A stretch of DNA of 64,000 bases from positions 62,001 through 126,000 of the forward strand of contig NZ_KB899973.1 of NCBI RefSeq assembly GCF_000378485.1. The letters run 5' to 3'. The notes under the pieces are model-generated. The model saw nothing but the letters and a program-made list of their open reading frames with translations. It was not told the origin of the DNA and made no database searches. The position numbers were made by a program, and so were the translations under genes. The first letter of the stretch is position 1; every line of letters begins with the position of its first letter. Below, in pieces: positions 1-7,775 of the stretch. The stretch comes from Flavobacterium rivuli WB 3.3-2 = DSM 21788. GTDB lineage: Bacteria > Bacteroidota > Bacteroidia > Flavobacteriales > Flavobacteriaceae.

Positions 1-411
1 GACGACGATGACCACGAAATGGTTACAGTAAAATTTAGTTTTAACATTTATTTAACAATATTTATCTTGTTATGCCCGCATACTATAAACACTTAAACGT
101 ACTGTTAACAATACAAATGAAGTAAAAAAGATATCGTATATATTGTGCTCAATTATTTTAAAAAAATGATAACAATGCTTAATAATTAGTAGTGAGTATA
201 CAAAATAGATTCATATATACATATTCAAAAACTTATGCATTGAGCAATAATTGTTCATAATCTTAATTGCTATAATTATTTATACTTAATGATTAGTGGC
301 AGAAAAAACCAATAAGAGAGCTTAGTAATTATTTTTTTTAAAAAAAATCAATTTACACAAACCTTACTTTCAGCAACTTAAAAAATAGATTAAAAAACAC
401 TCGCAAATATA
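1..411. other. A/T-rich non-coding stretch
   Basis: No open frame with coding character was seen on either strand. The DNA is very A/T rich. The only feature recognised is the tRNA promoter immediately downstream. Confidence 0.5.
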
Positions 412-442
412 TTTGTATATTTAAAAAACAGGCTTATATTTG
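412..442 (+). promoter_or_regulatory. Bacteroidota-type promoter for tRNA-Tyr
   Basis: TTTG at 412-415 is followed after exactly 19 nt by TATATTTG at 435-442. This matches the Bacteroidota sigma-ABfr consensus TTTG-N19-TAnnTTTG. It lies about 38 nt upstream of the mature tRNA 5' end. Confidence 0.75.
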
Positions 443-479
443 CAACCGCAATGAGGGTAATACTTTACTGCATGGCCAT

Positions 480-560
480 GGGGAGATACTCAAGCGGCCA
501 ACGAGGACGGACTGTAAATCCGTTGAGAAATCTTCGAAGGTTCGAATCCTTCTCTCCCCA
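480..560 (+). tRNA. tRNA-Tyr (anticodon GTA)
   Basis: The acceptor stem GGGGAGA (480-486) pairs with TCTCCCC (553-559), with discriminator A at 560. The anticodon loop CTGTAAA places GTA at 514-516 between ACGGA and TCCGT. The T arm GAAGG-TTCGAAT-CCTTC is intact, and a long variable arm is present as expected for bacterial tRNA-Tyr. No CCA is encoded. An integrase gene starts about 290 nt downstream, so the 3' half is a likely attachment site. Confidence 0.95.
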
Positions 561-628
561 CGAAATGGGTAAAATAAGGGAAATTAATACTTTTCCAAAT
601 TTTTCAAAAACCCACAAAAATCGTGTAA

Positions 629-661
629 AACCTGCAAATTCAAGGATTTGCAGGTTTTTTT
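629..661 (+). terminator. rho-independent terminator after tRNA-Tyr
   Basis: A perfect 11-bp stem, AACCTGCAAAT (629-639) with ATTTGCAGGTT (646-656), is followed by a T run. Confidence 0.85.
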
Positions 662-708
662 ATTTTTACCCCTGCAATCAAAGTTTATAAAGAAGGCCAA
701 AAGTTTTG

Positions 709-749
709 TGGCAGATTCGTGGCAGTTTTAAGCCCGAAAAAAACTGCCA
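709..749. repeat. putative integrase arm-binding repeats (attL arm)
   Basis: GTGGCAG occurs twice, 10 bp apart (709-715 and 719-725), and its complement CTGCCA lies at 744-749. GGCAGTTTT (721-729) and AAAACTGCC (740-748) form an inverted repeat. The position between the tRNA and the integrase gene fits arm-type sites or an integrase promoter operator. This is an inference from position and repetition only. Confidence 0.35.
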
Positions 750-780
750 TAAATTTTAGTTTAATTAGCTGATAATTAAC

Positions 781-799
781 ATGTAAAACAGCTTTACAT
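781..799. promoter_or_regulatory. inverted repeat upstream of the integrase
   Basis: ATGTAAA (781-787) and TTTACAT (793-799) form a perfect 7-bp inverted repeat with a 5-nt spacer, about 50 nt upstream of the integrase start. It could be an operator or an excisionase/integrase site; the role is unknown. Confidence 0.3.
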
Positions 800-851
800 C
801 TTGATTTTAGAACGGTATAATTCTATATTTATTAATTTAAAATATTGAGTT

Positions 852-2153
852 ATGTTAGAAAGCAGTTTTGGACTCTCCTTCTTTTTGAAGGCTCCGCAGA
901 AATCAACAAAATTGAGATTCATTTATCTCAGGGTAATAGTAGATGGGTTAGCTAAAGAAACCTCTACCAAACGTAGATGGGATCCTTCACGCTGGGACCA
1001 GAAGACCGAACGGGCAATTGGCAGTAAAGAAGATGCAAAGGCCCTGAATTTCTTTCTGGATTCGCTGTTGATGAAAATAAACGAATGCAAAACCGAACTT
1101 CTGTACAGCGGTAAATTTGTGACTGCACAGAAAATCATGGACTATGTTTTGGGAAGGATAGCCCCCAGGGTTAAAGTACTGGAAGAGTTCAAGCGTCATA
1201 ACCAGGAGATGGAAGCCTTAATCGGAAAAGGATATGCCAAAGGTACCCTGGATCGTTTTTCCATCACTATCAACCATGTGGGCGCTTTTATCCGGATGAA
1301 ATACAATTGTGACGACTTGGAATTTTCAGACCTGAATTTTGAATTCATAAAAGACTTCGAGTTTTTCTTAAGGACCGTTAGGAACTGTAGCAATAATACC
1401 ACCTTAAAATACATTGCCAATTTTAAGAAAATTGTCCTAAGGGCCATAGACAAAGAAATTATCATCAAAGACCCTTTTAAAAATTTTAAAAGCAGGAAAA
1501 CCAAAGTAATTAAAAAGCCTCTTACCTCTCAGGAGCTCTACGAGCTGGAAAGGCATTATTTCACCACTGACAGGCTTAATGTAGTAAGGGATGTGTTCGT
1601 ATTCCAATGTTATACCGGCCTCGCTTATATTGACGCCTACCAGCTTAAAAAGACCGATATCAAAAAAGGTATTGATGACGAATTCTGGATTATGTCCGCA
1701 AGGCAGAAAACAGGCTCTACGACTAATATACCCCTACTCCCGCAGGCGCTCGCCATTATCGAAAAGTATAAAGACCACTCATTATGCATGGAACGTGGAA
1801 CAGTATTGCCTGTCACATCCAACCAAAAGATGAATGAGTACCTAAAAGAAATAGCCAATCTGTGCGGGTTTCCCTTTACACTCAATACACATATGGCCCG
1901 CCGGACTTTCGGCAGCACAGTAACCCTTAAAAATAATGTGCCCATCCATATTGTAAAAGAAATGCTGGGCCACCAATCGGTAAAGCAGACCGAAGCCTAT
2001 GCAATTACCGAACAGATGACTATTGGCCGCGAAATGTCATTGTTAAACAAAAGGATAAATGAGGATAAACCTGAAATGTCACCGGGAGATATTGCAGTGC
2101 TTTGCAGGCTGGAAAGGGAAATAAAAGCGATAAAAGAAAAATATAATATCTAG
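852..2153 (+). CDS. site-specific tyrosine recombinase/integrase
   Basis: A 433-residue phage-type integrase with an N-terminal arm-binding part (about 1-110), a SAM-like core-binding domain (about 110-215) and a C-terminal catalytic domain. Visible catalytic residues are Lys286, the H-x-x-R motif at His347-Arg350, His374 and nucleophile Tyr383. The position normally held by the first catalytic Arg (the TGLR motif) is Ala258. Loss of this Arg is known in the Bacteroidota IntDOT-like family, so it does not by itself imply inactivity. The gene lies next to tRNA-Tyr and points away from it, which is typical of an element that inserts in the tRNA 3' end. Confidence 0.92.
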   Translation: MLESSFGLSFFLKAPQKSTKLRFIYLRVIVDGLAKETSTKRRWDPSRWDQKTERAIGSKEDAKALNFFLDSLLMKINECKTELLYSGKFVTAQKIMDYVLGRIAPRVKVLEEFKRHNQEMEALIGKGYAKGTLDRFSITINHVGAFIRMKYNCDDLEFSDLNFEFIKDFEFFLRTVRNCSNNTTLKYIANFKKIVLRAIDKEIIIKDPFKNFKSRKTKVIKKPLTSQELYELERHYFTTDRLNVVRDVFVFQCYTGLAYIDAYQLKKTDIKKGIDDEFWIMSARQKTGSTTNIPLLPQALAIIEKYKDHSLCMERGTVLPVTSNQKMNEYLKEIANLCGFPFTLNTHMARRTFGSTVTLKNNVPIHIVKEMLGHQSVKQTEAYAITEQMTIGREMSLLNKRINEDKPEMSPGDIAVLCRLEREIKAIKEKYNI

Positions 2154-2306
2154 GTAATATAATAACGGTAATCTTTCAAGTTCGGTTTATCCATCTTGTG
2201 ACTGAAACTGATTTTGAAATGTCATTAGTAATGGAAAATAAATCCCTTAACTGGTCTGCTACTTTTCTGTATTACCGCTATATTAAAAATTATCGCACTT
2301 AAAAAT

Positions 2307-2492
2307 ATGGCTCGTAACTGGATGGTATACCTTACTGAAAATGGTAAGCTTTTGTTTGATGCTATTAAAATAGATGGAGCCGAACTTGCGCAACAGTATA
2401 AAAAAATATTAGGCTCTGGCAGGTATGAAAAGATGATTGACAGCCTTCTTGACCTTGTTATGTTCCACGAGGCTATAGAAAATGAGAAATAG
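2307..2492 (+). pseudogene. short protein resembling the C-terminal tail of a MarR-type regulator
   Basis: The 61 residues begin at ATG 2307. They contain a YLTENGKLLFDAI motif followed by a helix-rich tail, reminiscent of the LTxxGxxLxxxI segment and dimerisation helix after the wing of MarR-type winged-helix proteins. The DNA-binding helices are absent, and no upstream frame supplies them. It is probably a remnant left by integration or rearrangement. A small intact protein of unknown role is the alternative. Assignment is by eye only. Confidence 0.35.
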
Positions 2493-2690
2493 GCATTTTA
2501 ACACACAGGCAAAAGACGATTGCCTGACTAGGGCAACAGGCGACTCAAATTCCAAGTCAAAAGCAATGATTAATTAAATTTTTTCACCAACTTTCGCATG
2601 ACGGTACAGGATAAATTAATCTTAAAATATAATTAATATTGTGACTTAAAAATCGATTGCGTTTATCTCAATCTTGCTAAAACTTAAGGT

Positions 2691-3728
2691 ATGTTTTATT
2701 TTTTGGGCGTTTTATTTCATATGGTTGGTGGAGTGGCTGCTGGAAGCTTTTATCTCCCTTACAAGAAAGTCAAAGAGTGGAGTTGGGAAAATTACTGGAT
2801 GGCAGGAGGTTTATTCTCTTGGATAATTATTCCGTTTTTGGCGGCGGCAATTACTATCCCCAATTTCTTAGAGATTATTTACGACAATCCTAATTACCTC
2901 ATTTGGCCTATCATATTTGGGTTATTGTGGGGGATTGGCGGTTTAACATATGGTTTGGCAATGCGCTATTTGGGGATCTCTTTAGGGAATTCTGTAATAT
3001 TAGGGTTTAGTTCAGTATTAGGTGCGCTGCTACCGGCAATTTATTACGATTTTAAGGGAGACCATACGCATTCATTTAGTCACATGCTTGCGACCCCTGG
3101 AGGCAAGATGATACTGTTAGGTATTGGCGTTTGTGTTTTGGGAATTGCAGTTTCAGGCCGTGCCGGAGTGCTTAAAGAGCGGGCGATAAAAACGGTTAAA
3201 GGTTCTGAAGAATTTCAGCTTAAAAAAGGGCTGCTGTTAGCCATCCTGTCAGGTACATTGAGCTCCTGCTTTAATTACGGTATTGAGGCAGGAAGGCCTT
3301 TAGCAGCATTGGCCTTTAAAAATGGAAGTTTAGAGCTTTTTCAAAACAACATAACTTTCTTAGTTGTGCTATGGGGAGGTTTTATTACCAATGCCTTATA
3401 TTGCATCTATCTCTTTATGCGGAATAAATCATTTGGGGAGTATTCGGATACGAACCGCCCCTTAGTCAAGAATTACGTTTTCTCGGCAATTGCTGGGGCA
3501 ACCTGGTTTTTACAATTTTTTTTCTATGGTATGGGGGAAAGCCGGCTGGGTAATGGTGCAGGCAGCTGGATTTTGCACATGTCAACCATTATTGTCGTTG
3601 GTAATCTTTGGGGCTTATACCTGAATGAATGGAAAGGATCGAGTGTTAAAGCCAAATACACTATGGCAGGGGGTGTGTTCATTTTACTTTTATCAGTTAT
3701 AATAGTTGGCTATGGAAGTGCCATTTGA
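2691..3728 (+). CDS. rhaT: L-rhamnose/proton symporter, RhaT family
   Basis: A 345-residue integral membrane protein with about ten hydrophobic segments, matching RhaT in length and in the repeated glycine-rich helices. The cytoplasmic loop at about 160-175 and the helix starting GLLLAILSGTLSSCFNYG are typical. It would import L-rhamnose released by the rhamnosidases encoded nearby. The gene stands alone on the plus strand, convergent with the Nudix-type regulator gene (about 45 nt between the two stops). Function as a rhamnose carrier is inferred from the family plus the complete rhamnose pathway next door. Confidence 0.85.
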   Translation: MFYFLGVLFHMVGGVAAGSFYLPYKKVKEWSWENYWMAGGLFSWIIIPFLAAAITIPNFLEIIYDNPNYLIWPIIFGLLWGIGGLTYGLAMRYLGISLGNSVILGFSSVLGALLPAIYYDFKGDHTHSFSHMLATPGGKMILLGIGVCVLGIAVSGRAGVLKERAIKTVKGSEEFQLKKGLLLAILSGTLSSCFNYGIEAGRPLAALAFKNGSLELFQNNITFLVVLWGGFITNALYCIYLFMRNKSFGEYSDTNRPLVKNYVFSAIAGATWFLQFFFYGMGESRLGNGAGSWILHMSTIIVVGNLWGLYLNEWKGSSVKAKYTMAGGVFILLLSVIIVGYGSAI

Positions 3729-3772
3729 TGTACTGTAATATAAAATTATCCGTACTCAGGCATGCGCGACAT

Positions 3773-4525
3773 TTACCAACTATCCTGAAAGCCATTCTCT
3801 AGAGCTTTTTGATATTGTTGTGGATCAAATTTGTACAGGTTTGGCGACGTATGGGCAAAACCTGTTACCTTTTCGTTGAGTTTAATTAATATATTATATC
3901 GCATCATCCTTCTGTAAAAATTTCCCCTGTTTAATTTTTTATCTAAAATAACCTCGTAGAGCCGTTGGAGCTGAGGCATTGTGAATTTTTCCGGCAAAAG
4001 ATTATATCCTATAGGTACATAATTAAGGTCACGTCTTAATTGCATTATGGCACCTTTATAGATGTCTTGATGATCCATTCCGAGTTTTGGAAATTTCTCA
4101 ATATTATGCCACAAACATGCATCTGAAAATGTATCAATTGTTGGGTCTAGAGAAGTAAAATCAATAAGGGCGTAGTAACCAATGGTTACGAAACGTTTTT
4201 TATGAAAGAGATCATCTGGCATCTCGGAAAAGAAATCTTCGGACCTCCGGATTGCGCCGTATGTTTTGAATTGAGTAAGAAATATATTACTCGCACCAGT
4301 CCTGTGCATCAATATTCGATGTGCTGCGTTAAAAATATCCTCGCCTTTTTCTACAAACCCTCCAGGCAGTAGCCAATTTTTTTCGCCGTCAAGACGTACC
4401 AGTAATACTTTCAGGCAATCGTTATGAAAACCAAATATGACACAGTCTATCGATATATGGGGCAAATACAAATCCACATATTCTTTCGAGGAAGCCAATA
4501 ATTTCTTTTTCAATTCTTCTTTCAT
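3773..4525 (-). CDS. Nudix-domain transcriptional regulator (NrtR/AraR-like), probable sugar sensor
   Basis: A 250-residue protein with an N-terminal Nudix fold (about 20-150) and a C-terminal winged helix (about 165-235, motif LPEKFTMPQLQRLYE). In the Nudix box, Gly56, Glu62, Arg70 and Gly77 are kept. The catalytic metal-binding glutamates are replaced by Ile71, His74 and Arg75, so it should bind a ligand rather than hydrolyse it. This architecture is known for Bacteroidota sugar regulators such as AraR. It sits between rhaT and a divergent rhamnosidase gene, so control of rhamnose genes is likely (inference). Its promoter places the transcription start at or next to the ATG. Confidence 0.8.
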   Translation of the reverse strand: MKEELKKKLLASSKEYVDLYLPHISIDCVIFGFHNDCLKVLLVRLDGEKNWLLPGGFVEKGEDIFNAAHRILMHRTGASNIFLTQFKTYGAIRRSEDFFSEMPDDLFHKKRFVTIGYYALIDFTSLDPTIDTFSDACLWHNIEKFPKLGMDHQDIYKGAIMQLRRDLNYVPIGYNLLPEKFTMPQLQRLYEVILDKKLNRGNFYRRMMRYNILIKLNEKVTGFAHTSPNLYKFDPQQYQKALENGFQDSW

Positions 4526-4529
4526 ACTT

Positions 4530-4560
4530 CAAAGATAAGTGCCTAGCAATAAATTTCAAA
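4530..4560 (-). promoter_or_regulatory. promoter of the Nudix regulator, predicting a leaderless mRNA
   Basis: On the minus strand, TTTG (4560-4557) and TATCTTTG (4537-4530) are separated by exactly 19 nt. Only four nucleotides lie between the -7 box and the ATG at 4525. Transcription would therefore begin at or inside the start codon. Confidence 0.65.
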
Positions 4561-4695
4561 GCAATTGCATATAAAGCTATTCCTGTATCATAATTCTGCA
4601 ACATCACTATTAAATCTCTCGCTGATTTACAATTACGCAATAAAGATCGATGAAATAACAGTACGCTACAGGATGGATTTTAGATGAACTGTTAT

Positions 4696-4703
4696 TACAT
4701 TTG
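4696..4703 (+). promoter_or_regulatory. -7 box for the rhamnosidase gene
   Basis: TACATTTG matches TAnnTTTG. The -33 element is weak (TGG at about 4674-4676). The start point would be near 4709, which supports translation from the ATG at 4728 rather than from TTG 4701. Confidence 0.4.
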
Positions 4704-4727
4704 AAACACTTAATTACCATTTTAATC

Positions 4728-6395
4728 ATGATATCTACAAGACCATTGACAAACTTTATTTTACTATTACTATTCGTATTACCATCCGCAATTTATTCTC
4801 AGGACTTTTACGATAATACTCAAAGAGAAAAGTGGTTAAAAATTGCTAAAGATAATACGCCAGCCTTAGTTGAAACTATAAAAAAACCAGTTGGTGCTGT
4901 AAAAATTATAGCAGATGCAAATGCATTTCAGGGTTACAAAGCAATTTCCTCACAGAGTGTATCTGAGGTATATAAAAAATCGTTCAAACAGCAATCCGGA
5001 ACTGTTCTTGATTTTGGTCAACACCTTACAGGGCACGTTACAATTACAATAAATACATTAAACAGTGTACAAGATGCACCATTAAGATTTAAACTTACTT
5101 TTGGTGAAGTACCTGCAGAAGTTGCTGTTCCCTTTGATCCATATACAGGTGGTTTAAGCAGGGCCTGGCTACAGGACGAGATAATAACAGTAATGGAACT
5201 ACCGGCTACAATTACAATTCCACGGAGGCTGGCTTTCAGATATGTGAAAATTGATGTCTTAGGCAGCTCACCCTATTTTGATTTTACTATCAACGACCTT
5301 ACATGTGTAGGAACTACGTCTGCGGTGAATACTCCGGATGCGTTGGCAAGTTCGACTTCTGCATTAATGGCACAAATTGATGCAGTAGGATTAACAACGT
5401 TAAAAGAATGTATGCAGACTGTATTTGAAGATGGACCCAAGCGCGATCGAAGACTTTGGATAGGCGACTTGTACCTTCAGGCACAAGCAAATACATATTC
5501 TTACAAACAACATGATCTTACTAAGCGATGCCTTTATTTATTAGCTGGATTGGCACAGAAAGATGGCTTTCTATATTGTAATGTATTTGAGTCGCCCCAA
5601 CCTCACGCCCAGATTGGGTCACCCTTTCTATTTGACTATGCATTATTATATAATGTTCTATTAAAAGACTATCTGGAAGCAACAGGTGACAAACAAACCG
5701 CAATTGATCTTTGGCCCGTTGCAAAAAGGCAGATGGATAATATAACTACGTATCTGAATAGTAATAACATATTTGATGCTGAAAAAGCTGCTAAGAACGG
5801 GTGGTGGTTATTTGTGGACTGGAATGATAAACTGGATCGCCAAGCCGCTTTACAAGGAATTATGATTTTTAGCATGAAACAAACATTAGCTCTTGCTAAA
5901 AGATTGAATAAAGAAAAGGAGGTTAGCCAACTACCGGGGCTAATTGACAAAATGAGTTCAGCAGCGCTTAATACATTATATAGTAAAGATCAAAAACTAT
6001 TTGTAAGTGGTCCAACTAAACAAGTCTCTTACGCTTCACAATCATGGCTGATTATTGCTTGTGTAGTTAAGAAAAAAGAGGCACAAACAATTCTTAAATC
6101 TTTACAAGCCAGCAAAAATGCAATAAAACCAGGTGGGCCTTACCTTTATCACTATTATGTTCAGGCCTTAATTGACAGCGGTTTGAAAGAAGATGCAAAA
6201 AAGATCGTAGCAGAGTATTGGGGAGGGATGGTCAATAAAGGTGCGGACACTTTTTGGGAGGTTTATGACCCCTCAAATGAGCAATTATCACCTTATAATT
6301 TTTATCCTGTTAACAGCTATTGCCATGCCTGGAGTTGTACTCCGATATATTTCATACGGAAGTACCCGGAAATTTTTCAGGCAAATAGTAAATAA
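4728..6395 (+). CDS. secreted alpha-L-rhamnosidase (GH78-like, six-hairpin catalytic domain)
   Basis: From ATG 4728 the protein (555 residues) begins with a clear signal peptide ending near SAIYSQ. An upstream TTG at 4701 stays in frame but lies within the promoter. A beta-sandwich part (about 60-200) is followed by an alpha/alpha-barrel. The barrel carries a GPKRDRRLWIGD motif corresponding to the acid-rich segment of GH78 enzymes, and DTFWEVYD late in the protein, where GH78 has its essential Glu. It would release terminal L-rhamnose from glycosides in the periplasm or outside the cell. It is shorter than multi-domain GH78 proteins. The exact substrate cannot be told. Confidence 0.8.
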   Translation: MISTRPLTNFILLLLFVLPSAIYSQDFYDNTQREKWLKIAKDNTPALVETIKKPVGAVKIIADANAFQGYKAISSQSVSEVYKKSFKQQSGTVLDFGQHLTGHVTITINTLNSVQDAPLRFKLTFGEVPAEVAVPFDPYTGGLSRAWLQDEIITVMELPATITIPRRLAFRYVKIDVLGSSPYFDFTINDLTCVGTTSAVNTPDALASSTSALMAQIDAVGLTTLKECMQTVFEDGPKRDRRLWIGDLYLQAQANTYSYKQHDLTKRCLYLLAGLAQKDGFLYCNVFESPQPHAQIGSPFLFDYALLYNVLLKDYLEATGDKQTAIDLWPVAKRQMDNITTYLNSNNIFDAEKAAKNGWWLFVDWNDKLDRQAALQGIMIFSMKQTLALAKRLNKEKEVSQLPGLIDKMSSAALNTLYSKDQKLFVSGPTKQVSYASQSWLIIACVVKKKEAQTILKSLQASKNAIKPGGPYLYHYYVQALIDSGLKEDAKKIVAEYWGGMVNKGADTFWEVYDPSNEQLSPYNFYPVNSYCHAWSCTPIYFIRKYPEIFQANSK

Positions 6396-6440
6396 GGATA
6401 TCCGAATTCCTAGCGGTTTAACTTATCAAAAAATACAATT

Positions 6441-6478
6441 AAGAAAGGCTGCCCGTTTTAGGCAGCCTCTTCTTTTTA
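6441..6478. terminator. bidirectional terminator
   Basis: GGCTGCC (6447-6453) pairs with GGCAGCC (6461-6467), with A-rich and T-rich flanks (AAGAA and TTCTTTTT). It separates the rhamnosidase gene from the convergent lactate dehydrogenase gene. Confidence 0.75.
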
Positions 6479-6562
6479 AAAAAAACAATTAATTTGAATT
6501 TGGCAAAGACAAAGTAAAAGCCCAATATCTTTAGTACACTGGCTATTATAAACCTGCTCCTA

Positions 6563-7729
6563 TTATTTTATAAGGTGGTTAGGCATATCCTCTACCCTCT
6601 CGCAGCACACCTGTTCCATAACCTGCTGTAGCTGTATCTTTAGTAACGAAATAGCATGGTTGCCCCCCTCATTACCCAACGCCGCAACGCTGTACATAAA
6701 GGTACGCCCCAGGAAGGTAAAGTCGGCACCACTGGCAAGGGTACGGGCTACATCAACCCCGGAACGTATACCGCTGTCCATCATTACTTGTATCTGGCCT
6801 TTGTATTTTTCAACTATAGGGTGAAGCGATGCAATAGCACTTTGGCCGGCATCGAGCTGGCGGCCACCATGGTTAGAAACTATAACACCATCAAAACCAA
6901 GGCGTATTGCCATTTCTACATCTTCCTCGCTTGCTACGCCTTTAAGTACCAGTTTGCCTTTCCACTTATCGCGTATAGGTGCTATGCGCTCTTCGTTAAG
7001 CCTGCCCGAAAATGTACGGTTCATAAACTGCCCCAGCTGCTTCATGTTCATCCCCTTTTCCATGTAAGGCTTAAGGGTTTCAAACGCAGGCTGCCCGTGT
7101 ATAAGTGTTTTTAGCGCCCACTCGGGCCTGCCCAGTATCTGGAGTATGTTTCGTACCGACATACTTGGCGGCATAGCAAGGCCATTACGCACATCGCGCG
7201 GGCGGAAGCCAAACGTAGGCACGTCGCTAAGCGCAACCAGTACAGGATATTCGGCATCGGCTGCACGTTGTATAATACTGTCCCTTACCTGTGCCTCTGC
7301 CGGATGGTACAACTGGTACCAGGCACGCCCGTGGGTAATTTCGGCAATACGCTCTATACTCGCCGTAGTAACGGTGCTCAATATGAACGGTATGTTATGC
7401 TCATACGCTGCTTTTGCAAGGATCTCGGGCGCGTTTGGCCACATAAGCCCCTGCAACCCTACCGGCGATATACCAAAAGGCGCATCATAGGTATGGCCAA
7501 ACAGCTCCGTCTTCATTTCCGACCTGGTATGCTTGGTCAGGTAATACGGCTTTAGTTCGATATCACGAATTTCGGCAGTATTTTTAATAAGGTTTACATC
7601 TTCATTACACCCACCATCCAGGTATTCAAAAGCAAAGCGCGGTATCTTGCTCTTGGCTTTTTTTATAAGGTCGTCTACCGACGGATAGGCACTGTTATAT
7701 TTTAACTGCATTGTAATTTTTTTAGTCAT
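6563..7729 (-). CDS. lldD: FMN-dependent alpha-hydroxy-acid dehydrogenase (L-lactate dehydrogenase type)
   Basis: A 388-residue TIM-barrel flavoprotein. The family signature SNHGGRQLD with the catalytic His and substrate-binding Arg lies near residue 285, and the FMN-phosphate region DSGIRSG near 318. It oxidises L-lactate to pyruvate. It closes a minus-strand run with the kinase, isomerase and aldolase-dehydrogenase genes. It therefore fits the last step of rhamnose use, because L-lactaldehyde from the aldolase is oxidised to L-lactate. A second ATG at codon 7 is an alternative start. Confidence 0.85.
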   Translation of the reverse strand: MTKKITMQLKYNSAYPSVDDLIKKAKSKIPRFAFEYLDGGCNEDVNLIKNTAEIRDIELKPYYLTKHTRSEMKTELFGHTYDAPFGISPVGLQGLMWPNAPEILAKAAYEHNIPFILSTVTTASIERIAEITHGRAWYQLYHPAEAQVRDSIIQRAADAEYPVLVALSDVPTFGFRPRDVRNGLAMPPSMSVRNILQILGRPEWALKTLIHGQPAFETLKPYMEKGMNMKQLGQFMNRTFSGRLNEERIAPIRDKWKGKLVLKGVASEEDVEMAIRLGFDGVIVSNHGGRQLDAGQSAIASLHPIVEKYKGQIQVMMDSGIRSGVDVARTLASGADFTFLGRTFMYSVAALGNEGGNHAISLLKIQLQQVMEQVCCERVEDMPNHLIK

Positions 7730-7775
7730 TTATTAAGCCTTTCGGCTCAATGTCCAGCACTGTTTTTAACTATAG

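Noticed and set aside
451..690. 79-residue frame over the tRNA
   Set aside because: It spans tRNA-Tyr and its terminator, and the composition is not protein-like.
4701..4727. TTG start for the rhamnosidase
   Set aside because: It overlaps the -7 box TACATTTG; the ATG at 4728 gives a clean signal peptide.
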